From: an uncultured Eubacteriales bacterium
GTDB taxonomy: Bacteria; Bacillota; Clostridia; Christensenellales; Borkfalkiaceae
Assembly: GCA_905209085.1 (NCBI GenBank)
Contig: CAJLRM010000003.1
Coordinates: 1-64,000 of the forward strand
Direction of reading: 5' to 3'
DNA: 64,000 nucleotides
The translations under genes were made by a program, and so were the position numbers. Under the pieces are notes generated by a model that saw nothing but the letters and a program-made list of their open reading frames with translations, made no database searches and was not told the DNA's origin. Below are positions 24,386 through 32,462 of this stretch, piece after piece. Numbering within the stretch: the stretch's first letter is position 1; every line of letters begins with the position of its first letter.

Positions 24386-25270
24386 ATGTATCCCCAAGCG
24401 GTATTGACGCTTTACGATATATTTATTTTGATCGGCGTTGTCGCGGCTTTTTTGCTGGCGGACAGAATGACTCAAAAGAGAGGCTTTTCCGTCGAGTTGC
24501 AGCGGATCGTCATCATTTGTTCCTTGTCCGCCGTCGTCATCGGTTACGGCTCGGCGGTGCTTTTTCAGGCCTTCTATAACTTTATGGAAACGGGCAAGTT
24601 CGAGATAGCCAACGACACGGGCGCCACTTTCTACGGCGGGTTAATCGGCGGCGTGCTCGCTTTTTTACTGATCTATTTCGTCATGGGCAAATATCGCTGT
24701 AAGGAGAAAGAGGCGGTCAAAAGGTTCCCCGATATGCTGGATATAGGCGCCTGCTGTGTGCCTTTGGCGCACGCTTTCGGGCGTATCGGCTGTTTTACGG
24801 CAGGCTGTTGCCACGGCAAGGAAACGACCGCCTGGTACGGCGTCAAAATGTGGGTGGAAGTCGCAAACGGAAAATACGACTGGCGCACCGTCGTTCCCAT
24901 TCAGCTTTTTGAAAGTATCTTTCTATTTATCCTCGCGGCGGCGCTCATTGTCCTGTTTTATAAAAACAACGGCAAACACAAATTCCCCCTGATGCCCGTC
25001 TATTGCGTGGGGTACGGAATTTGGCGCTTCCTCATCGAGTTTGCGCGCGCGGATGACCGCGGCGCCACCGTCGTGTCCTTCCTTTCTCCCTCTCAGCTGA
25101 TCGCGCTTCTTCTCATCGTCGTCGGCGTCGTATACTTTGCTCTTTGGTATTTCAAATGGAGAAAGAAAACTCCGATTGCCGAAGAGTCCGGGAAGGCGGC
25201 GACGAACGATACAGAAAGCGAACGCCCCGATAATTCGCAGGAAACTCATAAGGACGAAATTCAAAAATAA
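24386..25270 (+). CDS. lgt: Prolipoprotein diacylglyceryl transferase family protein
   Basis: Lgt attaches diacylglycerol from phosphatidylglycerol to the lipobox cysteine of prelipoproteins in the cytoplasmic membrane. The 294-residue product has about seven membrane helices. The Lgt signature is at about 129-144 (HAFGRIGCFTAGCCHG), and an arginine-containing block YGIWRFLIEFARADDRG is near residue 210. The C-terminal tail is charged and polar. It lacks the usual N-terminal HxxxH-type lead of some Lgt enzymes and has an extra cysteine pair (GCCHG), as in the divergent Firmicutes group. So it could be a second, specialised copy. An AAGGAGG-like site precedes the ATG. Monocistronic. Confidence 0.8.
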   Translation: MYPQAVLTLYDIFILIGVVAAFLLADRMTQKRGFSVELQRIVIICSLSAVVIGYGSAVLFQAFYNFMETGKFEIANDTGATFYGGLIGGVLAFLLIYFVMGKYRCKEKEAVKRFPDMLDIGACCVPLAHAFGRIGCFTAGCCHGKETTAWYGVKMWVEVANGKYDWRTVVPIQLFESIFLFILAAALIVLFYKNNGKHKFPLMPVYCVGYGIWRFLIEFARADDRGATVVSFLSPSQLIALLLIVVGVVYFALWYFKWRKKTPIAEESGKAATNDTESERPDNSQETHKDEIQK

Positions 25271-25332
25271 GAAAACGCAACTTCCGAAACCCCGAAAAAC
25301 AGGTAAACGGGCGCGTACACTGTTTGGAAAAT

Positions 25333-25645
25333 GTTTTTTGGAAGGCGGCGGGGCACGACTTGTCCCTACGACGCAACGATAAGAGGATTTTTTAACGGAC
25401 TAAGTTTTTTGGGAACGTACCGGAGCAGAAAAAAAGAAATGGCAAGCGCTTTGGAAACGTACCGGAGCGAAGAGCACAACGGACCGATTTTTTTGGAAAC
25501 TAACAAGACGAAGCCCCAAGCGGTTTGACTCTTTGAAAAACGCGACAACGCGGAGAATAAAGTGGCACTCTTTAAAAACGCGATAAAGCGGGGAAAGGAG
25601 CCGTTAGTCTTTTTTAAATGCAACAAGGCGCGGAAGGAAAAGACC
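25333..25645 (+). repeat. Degenerate ~40-base tandem repeat array between lgt and ogt
   Basis: Starts at about 25404, 25449, 25488, 25529, 25568 and 25608 (spacing 39-45) each open with a T run, CTTT or CTCTTT, then (G)GAAACGTACCGGAGC or its derivative AAAAACGCGAYAAMGCGG. The best-preserved neighbours are 25529-25567 and 25568-25607, and 25404-25448 and 25449-25487. An earlier weak unit may start at 25333. There is no dyad and no CRISPR-like spacer. It looks like old slipped duplications in a non-coding stretch. Confidence 0.55.
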
Positions 25646-25689
25646 TCAAAAACCCGTCGCCCATAAAATCCTTTCTAAGAGGAGAAAAA

Positions 25690-26154
25690 ATGTTTTATAC
25701 TACTTTACAATCTCCCGTCGGGGAATTATATATTGCCGAAGAGAGCGGGAAAATCGTCTTTATTTCCTTTGAAAAAGCAAACGTGGAGAAGGGGCGTGAG
25801 AAACAGACTCCGTTGCTGTCGCTTGCAGAGCGGCAATTGACAGAGTATTTCGACGGCGCCCGCAAGACTTTCGATCTGCCCTTAAACCCCTCGGGAACGG
25901 AGTTTTATAAGCGGGTATGGAAGGCGCTGGAAGAAATCCCTTACGGAGAAACGCGCTCTTATAAACAGATCGCCGAGGCGGTGGGCGCGCCCAAGGCGTG
26001 TCGGGCGGTGGGCGGCGCCAATCACAACAACCCCATCGTCATCGTTCTTCCCTGTCACCGCGTCATCGGAGCGCAGGGAAAGCTGACGGGATACGGCGGG
26101 GGACTTGATAAAAAGGAATACCTCCTCTCGCTGGAAAGACGATACGGAAAATGA
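25690..26154 (+). CDS. ogt: Methylated-DNA--protein-cysteine S-methyltransferase
   Basis: This suicide repair enzyme removes O6-methyl groups from guanine. The 154-residue product has the N-terminal ribonuclease-like domain (MFYTTLQSPVGELYIAEE). The C-terminal HTH and active site contain IPYGETRSYKQIAEAVG and the reactive-cysteine motif PCHRVIG, followed by LTGYGGGLDKKEYLL. The frame is open from 25618 within the repeat array, but AGAGGAGA before the ATG at 25690 and the family length fix the start. Terminated by a hairpin that doubles as the start of the galK promoter. Confidence 0.93.
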   Translation: MFYTTLQSPVGELYIAEESGKIVFISFEKANVEKGREKQTPLLSLAERQLTEYFDGARKTFDLPLNPSGTEFYKRVWKALEEIPYGETRSYKQIAEAVGAPKACRAVGGANHNNPIVIVLPCHRVIGAQGKLTGYGGGLDKKEYLLSLERRYGK

Positions 26155-26191
26155 GCTTGTAAAAAACACACGAAAAAGACGAGAAAAAAAG

Positions 26192-26234
26192 AGTCAATAT
26201 TACCATTGACTTTTTTTTTTGCACATGCTATAAT
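26192..26234 (+). promoter_or_regulatory. ogt terminator fused with the galK promoter
   Basis: AGTCAAT-ATTACC-ATTGACT (26192-26211) plus T10 is an intrinsic terminator. Its 3' arm supplies TTGACT (26206-26211), the T run lies inside the 17-base spacer, and TATAAT follows at 26229-26234. The same bases thus end ogt and begin galK. Confidence 0.75.
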
Positions 26235-26272
26235 CATATCGGAAAAAAGGCGAACGGGAAACTACACCTTGA

Positions 26273-26290
26273 TACTTTAACGTTCAAGTA
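26273..26290 (+). promoter_or_regulatory. Candidate LacI-type operator of galKT
   Basis: TACTTTAACGTTCAAGTA is an 18-base palindrome with a CG centre and one mismatched pair, about 35-50 bases after the predicted galK transcription start. LacI-family proteins prefer such CG-centred sites, and a lacI-type gene follows galT. The link is inferred. Confidence 0.45.
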
Positions 26291-26333
26291 ACCCTTCGCA
26301 AAGAGAATAAAAAATCGAAGGAGTATCAGGCAA

Positions 26334-27494
26334 ATGGAGAAGAAGGAAGCGGAGGCTTTATTCACACAGCTGTTCGGGGGGCAGGCGGAAGACCTGTTCA
26401 CGGCGGCGGGGCGCATCAACGTTATCGGCGAGCACGTGGACTACTGCGGCGGAAAGGTATTTCCCGCGGCGCTCAATCTCAACTGCGGCGTATACGGCAG
26501 GAAGAACGGGGAAAACGTCATTCGCGTCGCCGCCAGCGATTTTAAGGAAGTCATTACTCTGGACATCGACAAACTGGATTCTTATAAAGGGTTAAAATGG
26601 GGCAATTATCAGGCGGGCGTCGCCTATTATCTGCAAGAGAGCGGCACGCCCATCGTAGGCTGCGATTTGCTCTATGACTGCACGGTGCCCTTCGGCAGCG
26701 GCTTGTCCTCTTCCGCGGCGATGGAAGTTTCCACCGCGGTGGCGCTTTCCGAATACGCGGGCGTGAAATATAACAAAGTCGACCTCGCCCTGATCTCGCA
26801 AAAGGCGGAAAACAAATACGCGGGCGTCAACTGCGGCATCATGGATCAGTTCGCTTCCGCAATGGGCAAAAAGGACCATGCCATTCTGCTCGATTGCAGC
26901 ACCCTCGAATACGAGTACGTACCCTTGCTGCTGGGCGATTACTGCCTTGTCGTCGCCAACTGCAATAAGCCGCACAATCTTGTGGAGAGCAAATACAACG
27001 TTCGCCGCCACGAGGTGGAAACGGCGCTGAAAGCCATTCAGAAAGTCAAGCCCGAAGTCGCGTGTCTTGCGGAGCTGACGCCGAAGGAATTTAACGAGGT
27101 GAAATACGTTCTTTCGGGCGTCGTGTCCAAGCGCGCGGAGCACGTCGTCATGGAATGCAAGAGAGTTCAGGACGCGGTGGAGGCCTTAAAGGCGGGCGAT
27201 CTGGTGGAATTGGGACGGCTTCTCAACGAGAGCCATTACAGCCTCAGAGATTTATACGAAGTGACGGGCAGGGAGCTCGACACCCTCAGCGCGCTGGCGC
27301 GCAAAGAAACGGGCTGTCTGGGTTCGAGAATGATCGGCGCAGGATTCGGCGGCTGCACCATTTCCATCGTCAAAAAGAGCGCCGTGGAGGGCTTTATCCG
27401 CCGCGTGGGAAAGGCGTACTTCGACGCGATAGGCTATCGCGCGAGCTTTTATGAAACTTCTATCGAGGACGGCATCACCGTACAGAAATTATGA
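26334..27494 (+). CDS. galK: Galactokinase
   Basis: It phosphorylates galactose to galactose 1-phosphate (Leloir pathway, cytosol). GHMP-kinase motifs are all present: GRINVIGEHVDYCGG around residue 26, the phosphate loop VPFGSGLSSSAAMEV around 121, and the C-terminal GAGFGGCTISIV around 337. At 386 residues the length is normal. Its stop overlaps the galT start (ATGA), so the two are translationally coupled. A promoter, a candidate operator and a GAAGGAG ribosome site lie upstream. No epimerase or permease is adjacent. Confidence 0.96.
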   Translation: MEKKEAEALFTQLFGGQAEDLFTAAGRINVIGEHVDYCGGKVFPAALNLNCGVYGRKNGENVIRVAASDFKEVITLDIDKLDSYKGLKWGNYQAGVAYYLQESGTPIVGCDLLYDCTVPFGSGLSSSAAMEVSTAVALSEYAGVKYNKVDLALISQKAENKYAGVNCGIMDQFASAMGKKDHAILLDCSTLEYEYVPLLLGDYCLVVANCNKPHNLVESKYNVRRHEVETALKAIQKVKPEVACLAELTPKEFNEVKYVLSGVVSKRAEHVVMECKRVQDAVEALKAGDLVELGRLLNESHYSLRDLYEVTGRELDTLSALARKETGCLGSRMIGAGFGGCTISIVKKSAVEGFIRRVGKAYFDAIGYRASFYETSIEDGITVQKL

Positions 27495-28987
27495 TGAATC
27501 AAGCGATTTCCGATTTATTGGCATACGCGAAGATACACCTTGGCTTGAAAGAAACGGACGAAGTGTATCTTTCCAATCGTATCATAGAAAAGTTGCGGCT
27601 CGACTCCTTCGAGCCCTGTCCCGTCGACGAAAAGGCGATCGCCGCTCTTCGCTGTCCCGACAGCGTGACGGCGCCCCTTGTCGCCTATGCGAAAGAAAAC
27701 GGCGTTTTGGAAGAGGGAGAGGAAGAGTTTTTCACGTCCGACCTTTTGGATATGCTCTCTCCCCGTCCGTCGGAAGTTTTGGAAACGTTTGAAAGGGAAT
27801 ACGTCAAAGATCCCGAAAAAGCGTTCGACGGGCTGTATGAACTCGGCGTCAAAAACGATTACGTCAAATTGTCCGCCATTTCCAAAAATAAATTCTGGGT
27901 GGCGGAAACGACGAAGAACAAGATAGAAATCACCATCAATCTGAGCAAGCCCGAAAAGAACAACAAGCTGACGGCGAAATTGAGAAACGTATCCGCAGGC
28001 TATCCCAAATGTATGCTTTGTAGGGAAAACGTCGGCTATGTAGGACAGGGCAGAACCCGCCGCAATATGCGCACGGTGCCCTTGAAACTCGCGGGCGAAG
28101 ATTGGTTTTGGCAGTATTCTCCGTACGCGTATTTCTATCAGCACGGCATCGCCATCAATTCCGCGCACACTCCGATGGTGTTAAACGGCAGGACGTTTGA
28201 AAAACTGCTCGATTTCGTGGATTATGCGCCGCAGTATTTTATCGGCTCCAACGCTCCGCTGCCCATCGTCGGCGGCAGCATCCTCGCGCACGAGCATTTT
28301 CAGGGCGGCAAGCACGTATTTCCCATGTTCAAGGCGCCCACGGCGCTGGCGCTTGCGTGCCCCGTCGAGGGCGTGGACGCCTCTCTGCCCGATTGGTACA
28401 ACAGCGTGGTGCTTTTCAGGGGCGGAGATAAAAAGACTCTGAAAAAGGCGGCGGAAATCATCCTTGAAAAATGGCTTACGTATTCTGACGAAAGCGCGGG
28501 AATCATCGCGGAAACGGATGCGCCGCACAATACACTGGCGCCCATCGCGAGAAAGACGGAAAAAGGGTACGAACTGTATCTGCTGCTTCGCAACAATCGC
28601 TGCGACGAAGCCAATCCCGACGGCATTTTCCACGCGCATAAGGAGTATCATAACATCAAGAGCGAATCGATAGGGCTGATCGAAGCGATGGGTATGTTCA
28701 TCCTGCCGGGACGCCTCGAATATCAATTGAAAGAAGTGGAAAAATTCCTCACGGGCGAGAATGCGGAAATTGCGGAAAATATGTCGATACACAAAGACAT
28801 GGTGGCATCTCTGCTCGAAGAATACGGGAACAATTTGACGGCGGATGCCGCGCATGAAGCCGTCGTCAAGCGTGTGGAAAGCGTGTGCGAGCATATTCTC
28901 GACAATACCGCCGTGTTTAAACGCGACCAAAACGGCAGGGCGGCGTTTCTCAAATTTTTAAGCGTCTGCGGATTTTCCGTCCGCTGA
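27491..28987 (+). CDS. galT: UDP-glucose--hexose-1-phosphate uridylyltransferase, class II
   Basis: It exchanges galactose 1-phosphate for glucose 1-phosphate on UDP, the second Leloir step. At 498 residues it is the Firmicutes-type (class II) enzyme, longer than the E. coli form. Signature stretches include NSAHTPMVLNGRTFEKLLDF and PIVGGSILAHEHFQGGKH (around 265), holding the nucleotide-binding and catalytic histidines, and YHNIKSESIGLIEAMG. It overlaps galK by four bases. A GC-rich terminator follows before the LacI-type regulator. Confidence 0.95.
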   Translation: MMNQAISDLLAYAKIHLGLKETDEVYLSNRIIEKLRLDSFEPCPVDEKAIAALRCPDSVTAPLVAYAKENGVLEEGEEEFFTSDLLDMLSPRPSEVLETFEREYVKDPEKAFDGLYELGVKNDYVKLSAISKNKFWVAETTKNKIEITINLSKPEKNNKLTAKLRNVSAGYPKCMLCRENVGYVGQGRTRRNMRTVPLKLAGEDWFWQYSPYAYFYQHGIAINSAHTPMVLNGRTFEKLLDFVDYAPQYFIGSNAPLPIVGGSILAHEHFQGGKHVFPMFKAPTALALACPVEGVDASLPDWYNSVVLFRGGDKKTLKKAAEIILEKWLTYSDESAGIIAETDAPHNTLAPIARKTEKGYELYLLLRNNRCDEANPDGIFHAHKEYHNIKSESIGLIEAMGMFILPGRLEYQLKEVEKFLTGENAEIAENMSIHKDMVASLLEEYGNNLTADAAHEAVVKRVESVCEHILDNTAVFKRDQNGRAAFLKFLSVCGFSVR

Positions 28988-29012
28988 GCGCTCAGAATCC
29001 GCCGCGTATCAC

Positions 29013-29034
29013 AGCGGCTTGCGCAGCCGCTTTT
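29013..29034 (+). terminator. Intrinsic terminator of galKT
   Basis: AGCGGCT-TGCGC-AGCCGCT followed by TTT, 26 bases after the galT stop. Confidence 0.75.
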
Positions 29035-29101
29035 CGGGAAAAATTATCTACACGTGTGTGAAAAACGCGAAGTTTGGCACACATTTCTTCATTACCTCCT
29101 T

Positions 29102-29166
29102 AAAGCGGCTTCTTTCCTGTGCGGAACGGAGCCGCTTTCGTCCGTTTTTTGTCCTTTCGGACAAAA
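29102..29166 (+). terminator. Two further hairpins between galT and lacI
   Basis: AAAGCGGC at 29102 pairs with GCCGCTTT near 29131-29138, followed by CGTCCGTTTTTT. This overlaps TTTTGTCC-TTTC-GGACAAAA (29147-29166). The first uses the same GCGGCT element as the galT terminator, so alternative pairing is possible. It makes read-through from gal into lacI unlikely. Confidence 0.5.
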
Positions 29167-29233
29167 CGGTTCGGGAATCGTTTTCTGCCTGCCGATAAAG
29201 AGAGATACGAATAAAAATACAGAGGCAACAAGT

Positions 29234-30238
29234 ATGTCGAAGCGCGTGACAATCAAGGATATAGCGTTTGCCGCGGGGATAACCCCGCAGGCGGTTTCCC
29301 GCGCCCTGCGCGGCGAAAACGACATTTCCGACGCGACCAAACGAAAAGTCAGGGAAATCGCGGAAAAACTCAATTACATAAAAAATGCGGCGGCAAGCTC
29401 GCTGCGTTCGGGCGGAACGAAGATGGTGGCGGTGGTGTACGACAACCCGATCAATCTCTATTTTTCATTTATGACGGCGTATCTGCACCAAAGCTTAAAG
29501 GCGCGCGGATATTCCATGCTGATGATGGTGGAGCCTGTCCGCCGTTTTTCCGCAGAACTGTATCTGTCCGTTTTATCTCGCAACGTCGACGGGATTTTGA
29601 GCTTTTTAGAACCCGACGAAGAGGTGGGGCGGCTGATAGAAAATTACGGAGTGCCCGTCGTTTTGGTGGGTCGGCGTTCGGATGTGAAAAACGTGGACTG
29701 CATTTACACGGACGACGAGAAAGGGGGCAGGGAAGCGGCGAGATACCTGGCGGAAGGCGGCGCGAAAAAAATCGTCTGTTTTTCGGAAGATCTGGACCTC
29801 ACTTGCGCGCGCGACAGATTCGAGGGCTTTAAGAAAGAACTCTCCCGCCGCGGGCTGTTCGACGAAAAGAGGTGCTTCTTTTTGTCGGGAGGTACGACGC
29901 CTCTAAGCTGGGAAAAGTTTTTAAAGACGGGCAGAGAATTTGACGGCGTGTTCTGTTTCAGCGATCTGCTCGCCTACGAAACGGTCTGTTTTCTCTCCCG
30001 TCGCAAAATCGACGTGCCCGTGGTCGGATACGACGACGTCAGGGAAAAGCTCCCCATTCCTTTCCCGCTGCCCTCCGTCGGCTCGGATAAAAAGAGCATG
30101 GCGGAAACTTCCGTGGAGTTTCTTCTCGACAGGCTTCCCTCGAATCGGGAAAACGGCGCGGACAGGGCTGAGATGAACGCAAAATTGCCGCGCAGGGAAA
30201 AAATGTTCGACGTCCGCCTGGTCTGTCGTAAAGAATAG
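29234..30238 (+). CDS. LacI-family transcriptional regulator
   Basis: This 334-residue repressor has an N-terminal helix-turn-helix (VTIKDIAFAAGITPQAVSRA), a hinge helix (NAAASSLRSG) and a periplasmic-binding-protein-like sensor domain. The sensor contains VDGILSFLEPD, DDEKGGREAARYLAEGG and a late VVGYDDV block. The frame is open from 29054, but the family start at 29234 (MSKRVTIKDI) is preferred. The ribosome site is weak (AGAGG). Located just after galKT, it is the obvious candidate to control them through the CG-centred palindrome at 26273. The effector is unknown. Its 3' end is copied in degenerate repeats. Confidence 0.85.
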   Translation: MSKRVTIKDIAFAAGITPQAVSRALRGENDISDATKRKVREIAEKLNYIKNAAASSLRSGGTKMVAVVYDNPINLYFSFMTAYLHQSLKARGYSMLMMVEPVRRFSAELYLSVLSRNVDGILSFLEPDEEVGRLIENYGVPVVLVGRRSDVKNVDCIYTDDEKGGREAARYLAEGGAKKIVCFSEDLDLTCARDRFEGFKKELSRRGLFDEKRCFFLSGGTTPLSWEKFLKTGREFDGVFCFSDLLAYETVCFLSRRKIDVPVVGYDDVREKLPIPFPLPSVGSDKKSMAETSVEFLLDRLPSNRENGADRAEMNAKLPRREKMFDVRLVCRKE

Positions 30239-30293
30239 CCGATCTAACGCAAGGATTAAAGAATCACCGGTCTGTCGCAAAGATTAAAGTAGG
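30219..30293 (+). repeat. Degenerate triplicate of the lacI 3' end
   Basis: GGTCTGTCGTAAAGAAT (30219, within the last codons and stop), GATCTAACGCAAGGATTAAAG (30241) and GGTCTGTCGCAAAGATTAAAG (30269) are related units 22-28 bases apart. They suggest slippage duplication running from the coding end into the intergenic space. Confidence 0.6.
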
Positions 30294-30460
30294 AACGCGC
30301 GTAGCGGATTTTTTCGGCCTTTCGTTTTTTCATCGTCAGCCAAAGACGGCAAAAAGCGCGCTTCAAACGGTTTTTGTTTCTCAAACGGGAGCGGGCGCAG
30401 CTTTTTAGGCGCAGGCGAATTTCGGGCGTCTTTTCGTTTTTTTGGAAACGGGAGTTTCGC

Positions 30461-30489
30461 TTGACTTTTGCCGAAAGGAGTGCTATGAT
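30461..30489 (+). promoter_or_regulatory. Promoter of the MATE gene
   Basis: TTGACT (30461-30466), 17-base spacer, TATGAT (30484-30489). Confidence 0.65.
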
Positions 30490-30566
30490 AAACTATCGTG
30501 GCGCGACTTATTTATGCGCGGACTTTCATATAGCGTTCCATGAAAAAGGAGTTTATCGTATCGTTT

Positions 30567-31967
30567 ATGCAGACGGAAGCAGCCAAACAGGCACTTACGG
30601 AGGGACCCATCCGACGAAGCCTTATCCTTTTCGCATTGCCCATTTTTTTGAGCAATCTCTTTCAGCAGCTTTATAATTCGGCCGATTCCATCATTGTCGG
30701 CGGATTTTTGGGAAAACAGGCGCTCGCGGCTGTTTCCTCGTCGGGCAACCTCATCTTTATGCTGGTCGGATTTTTCAACGGCACGGCGGTGGGCGCGGGC
30801 GTCGTCATCGCCCGCTATTTCGGGGCGAAAAAATACGAGGAGATGCGGCGCGCCATTCATACCGATCTCGCTTTCGCGCTCGCGGCGGGCGCGGTTCTCA
30901 CCGCGGCGGGCGTTCTGATGACGCCGACGCTTTTGAGATGGATGAATACGCCCGACAACGTTTTTGCGCAGTCGGTCAGCTATTTCCGCGTATATTTTTA
31001 CGGCGCCATGGCGGTGGTGTTATACAATATTTCCGTGGGGATCTTGCAGGCGGTGGGCGACAGCCGCCATCCCTTATACTATCTGATTTTTTCCGCCTGC
31101 CTCAACGTCGTTTTGGACCTGCTCTTTATCGGCGTTTTCAAGTGGGGCGTGGGATCCGCCGCGGCGGCGACGGGAATTTCGCAGGGCGTCAGCGCGCTGC
31201 TCTGCATCATCCAATTGCTGCGCACGAAGGAAGTGTACAGAGTTTCCGTCAAAAAAATACGTTTCCATAAGGATATGTTGGGGCAGATCCTGCGTTACGG
31301 GCTGCCTTCGGGCGTTCAGAATTCCGTCATCGCCATCGCAAACGTGGTGGTGCAGTCGAATATCAATACCTTCGGCGACGACGCGATGGCGGGCTGCGGC
31401 AGCTATTCCCGAGTCGAGGGCTTCGCGTTTTTGCCCATCACCTGCTTTTCTCTTTCCCTCACTACCTTTATCGGTCAGAATCTCGGCGCAAAAAAATTCG
31501 ACCGCGCCAAAGCGGGCGCGAAATTCGGGATTCTCTGTTCGGTAATCATGGCGGAAGTCATCGGCGGACTCATCTGGATTCTGGCGCCCTATTGCATCGA
31601 TCTTTTCACCGACTCGCCCGAGGTGATCGCATTGGGCACGCGGCAGGCGCGCACGGAATCGCTGTTTTATTTCCTATTGGCGTTTTCCCATTGTATCGCG
31701 GGCATCTGTCGCGGCGCGGGGAAAGCGAGCGTTCCCATGTTTATCATGCTCGCCTGCTGGTGCCTGATCCGTATTCTCTATATCACCGTCGCCATGCATT
31801 TCATTCACAGTATCGGCGTCGTTTTTTGGGCGTATCCGCTCACCTGGGGGCTGAGTTCTATCGCCTTTCTCTTCTATTACCTCTATTCCGACTGGATACA
31901 CGCATTCGAACGCCGTGAGCAAAGAGGCGGAGAACGCTGCGAATCGTCCGAAACCGCTTCCAAATAA
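30567..31967 (+). CDS. MATE-family efflux transporter
   Basis: This is a cation-coupled multidrug and toxin exporter with about 12 membrane helices. MATE features are LFALPIFLSNLFQQLYNSAD near the N terminus, GFFNGTAVGAGVVIARYFGAK, and ITCFSLSLTTFIGQNLGA in the second half, consistent with the two-lobed repeat. An in-frame ATG lies at 30540 with no ribosome site before it. AAAGGAG at 30545-30551 sits upstream of ATG 30567, which I prefer though the spacing (15) is long. The gene stands alone with its own promoter. The substrate cannot be deduced. Confidence 0.88.
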   Translation: MQTEAAKQALTEGPIRRSLILFALPIFLSNLFQQLYNSADSIIVGGFLGKQALAAVSSSGNLIFMLVGFFNGTAVGAGVVIARYFGAKKYEEMRRAIHTDLAFALAAGAVLTAAGVLMTPTLLRWMNTPDNVFAQSVSYFRVYFYGAMAVVLYNISVGILQAVGDSRHPLYYLIFSACLNVVLDLLFIGVFKWGVGSAAAATGISQGVSALLCIIQLLRTKEVYRVSVKKIRFHKDMLGQILRYGLPSGVQNSVIAIANVVVQSNINTFGDDAMAGCGSYSRVEGFAFLPITCFSLSLTTFIGQNLGAKKFDRAKAGAKFGILCSVIMAEVIGGLIWILAPYCIDLFTDSPEVIALGTRQARTESLFYFLLAFSHCIAGICRGAGKASVPMFIMLACWCLIRILYITVAMHFIHSIGVVFWAYPLTWGLSSIAFLFYYLYSDWIHAFERREQRGGERCESSETASK

Positions 31968-32462
31968 AAGGAGCTTGTTTTTTGAATGGGGAACCCGAAG
32001 GTAGACCGTATTTTCTCCACGGCGCGGAAAAGAGCATTTTTTGGGCAAAATGGGAGGGAGGTTTACGGGATAGGTTGCGCGTTTTTTGTCTTATTTTGTA
32101 AGAAAACATATGCCCGACGGCGCATGGGAGCCTGTTTTGAGGACATATGCGAAAAGGGGCAACTGTTGCCGCGGAAAAAATTGTCGAAACGCGTCGAAAA
32201 TATTTTTTTACAAAATCCGACAAAAAAGCCAAAACAGGCGTTTTCCGTCAAATTCCGACAACTTTGAAACACAAACGCGGGAAGGAAAGGGAGGACGGCT
32301 TCTTTCGTTTTTTATCCTTTTAGGCGCGGAAAGAGAATACGGCTGAAAAGAACGGAGAAAAACGGTTTTTAAATATAGCAAACGTTTGGGAAAGGGAGGA
32401 CGTTTCAAAAACGAGCCTGTCCTATACAGAACAATGATTTTGAAAAGGGAGGAAAGGATAAA
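31968..32462. other. Intergenic region upstream of glpK
   Basis: No gene. Contains a CG-centred palindrome CAAACGTTTG at 32379-32388, similar to CcpA (cre) or LacI-type sites but missing the outer cre bases, and two GGGAGGA strings. No consensus promoter was found for glpK. Confidence 0.35.

Noticed and set aside
25333..25645. CRISPR array
   Set aside because: Units are degenerate, contiguous and without distinct equal-length spacers; no cas genes nearby.
32379..32388. CcpA (cre) site before glpK
   Set aside because: The core CAAACGTTTG is symmetric, but the outer T-G/C-A bases of the cre consensus are missing, so it is mentioned only as a palindrome.
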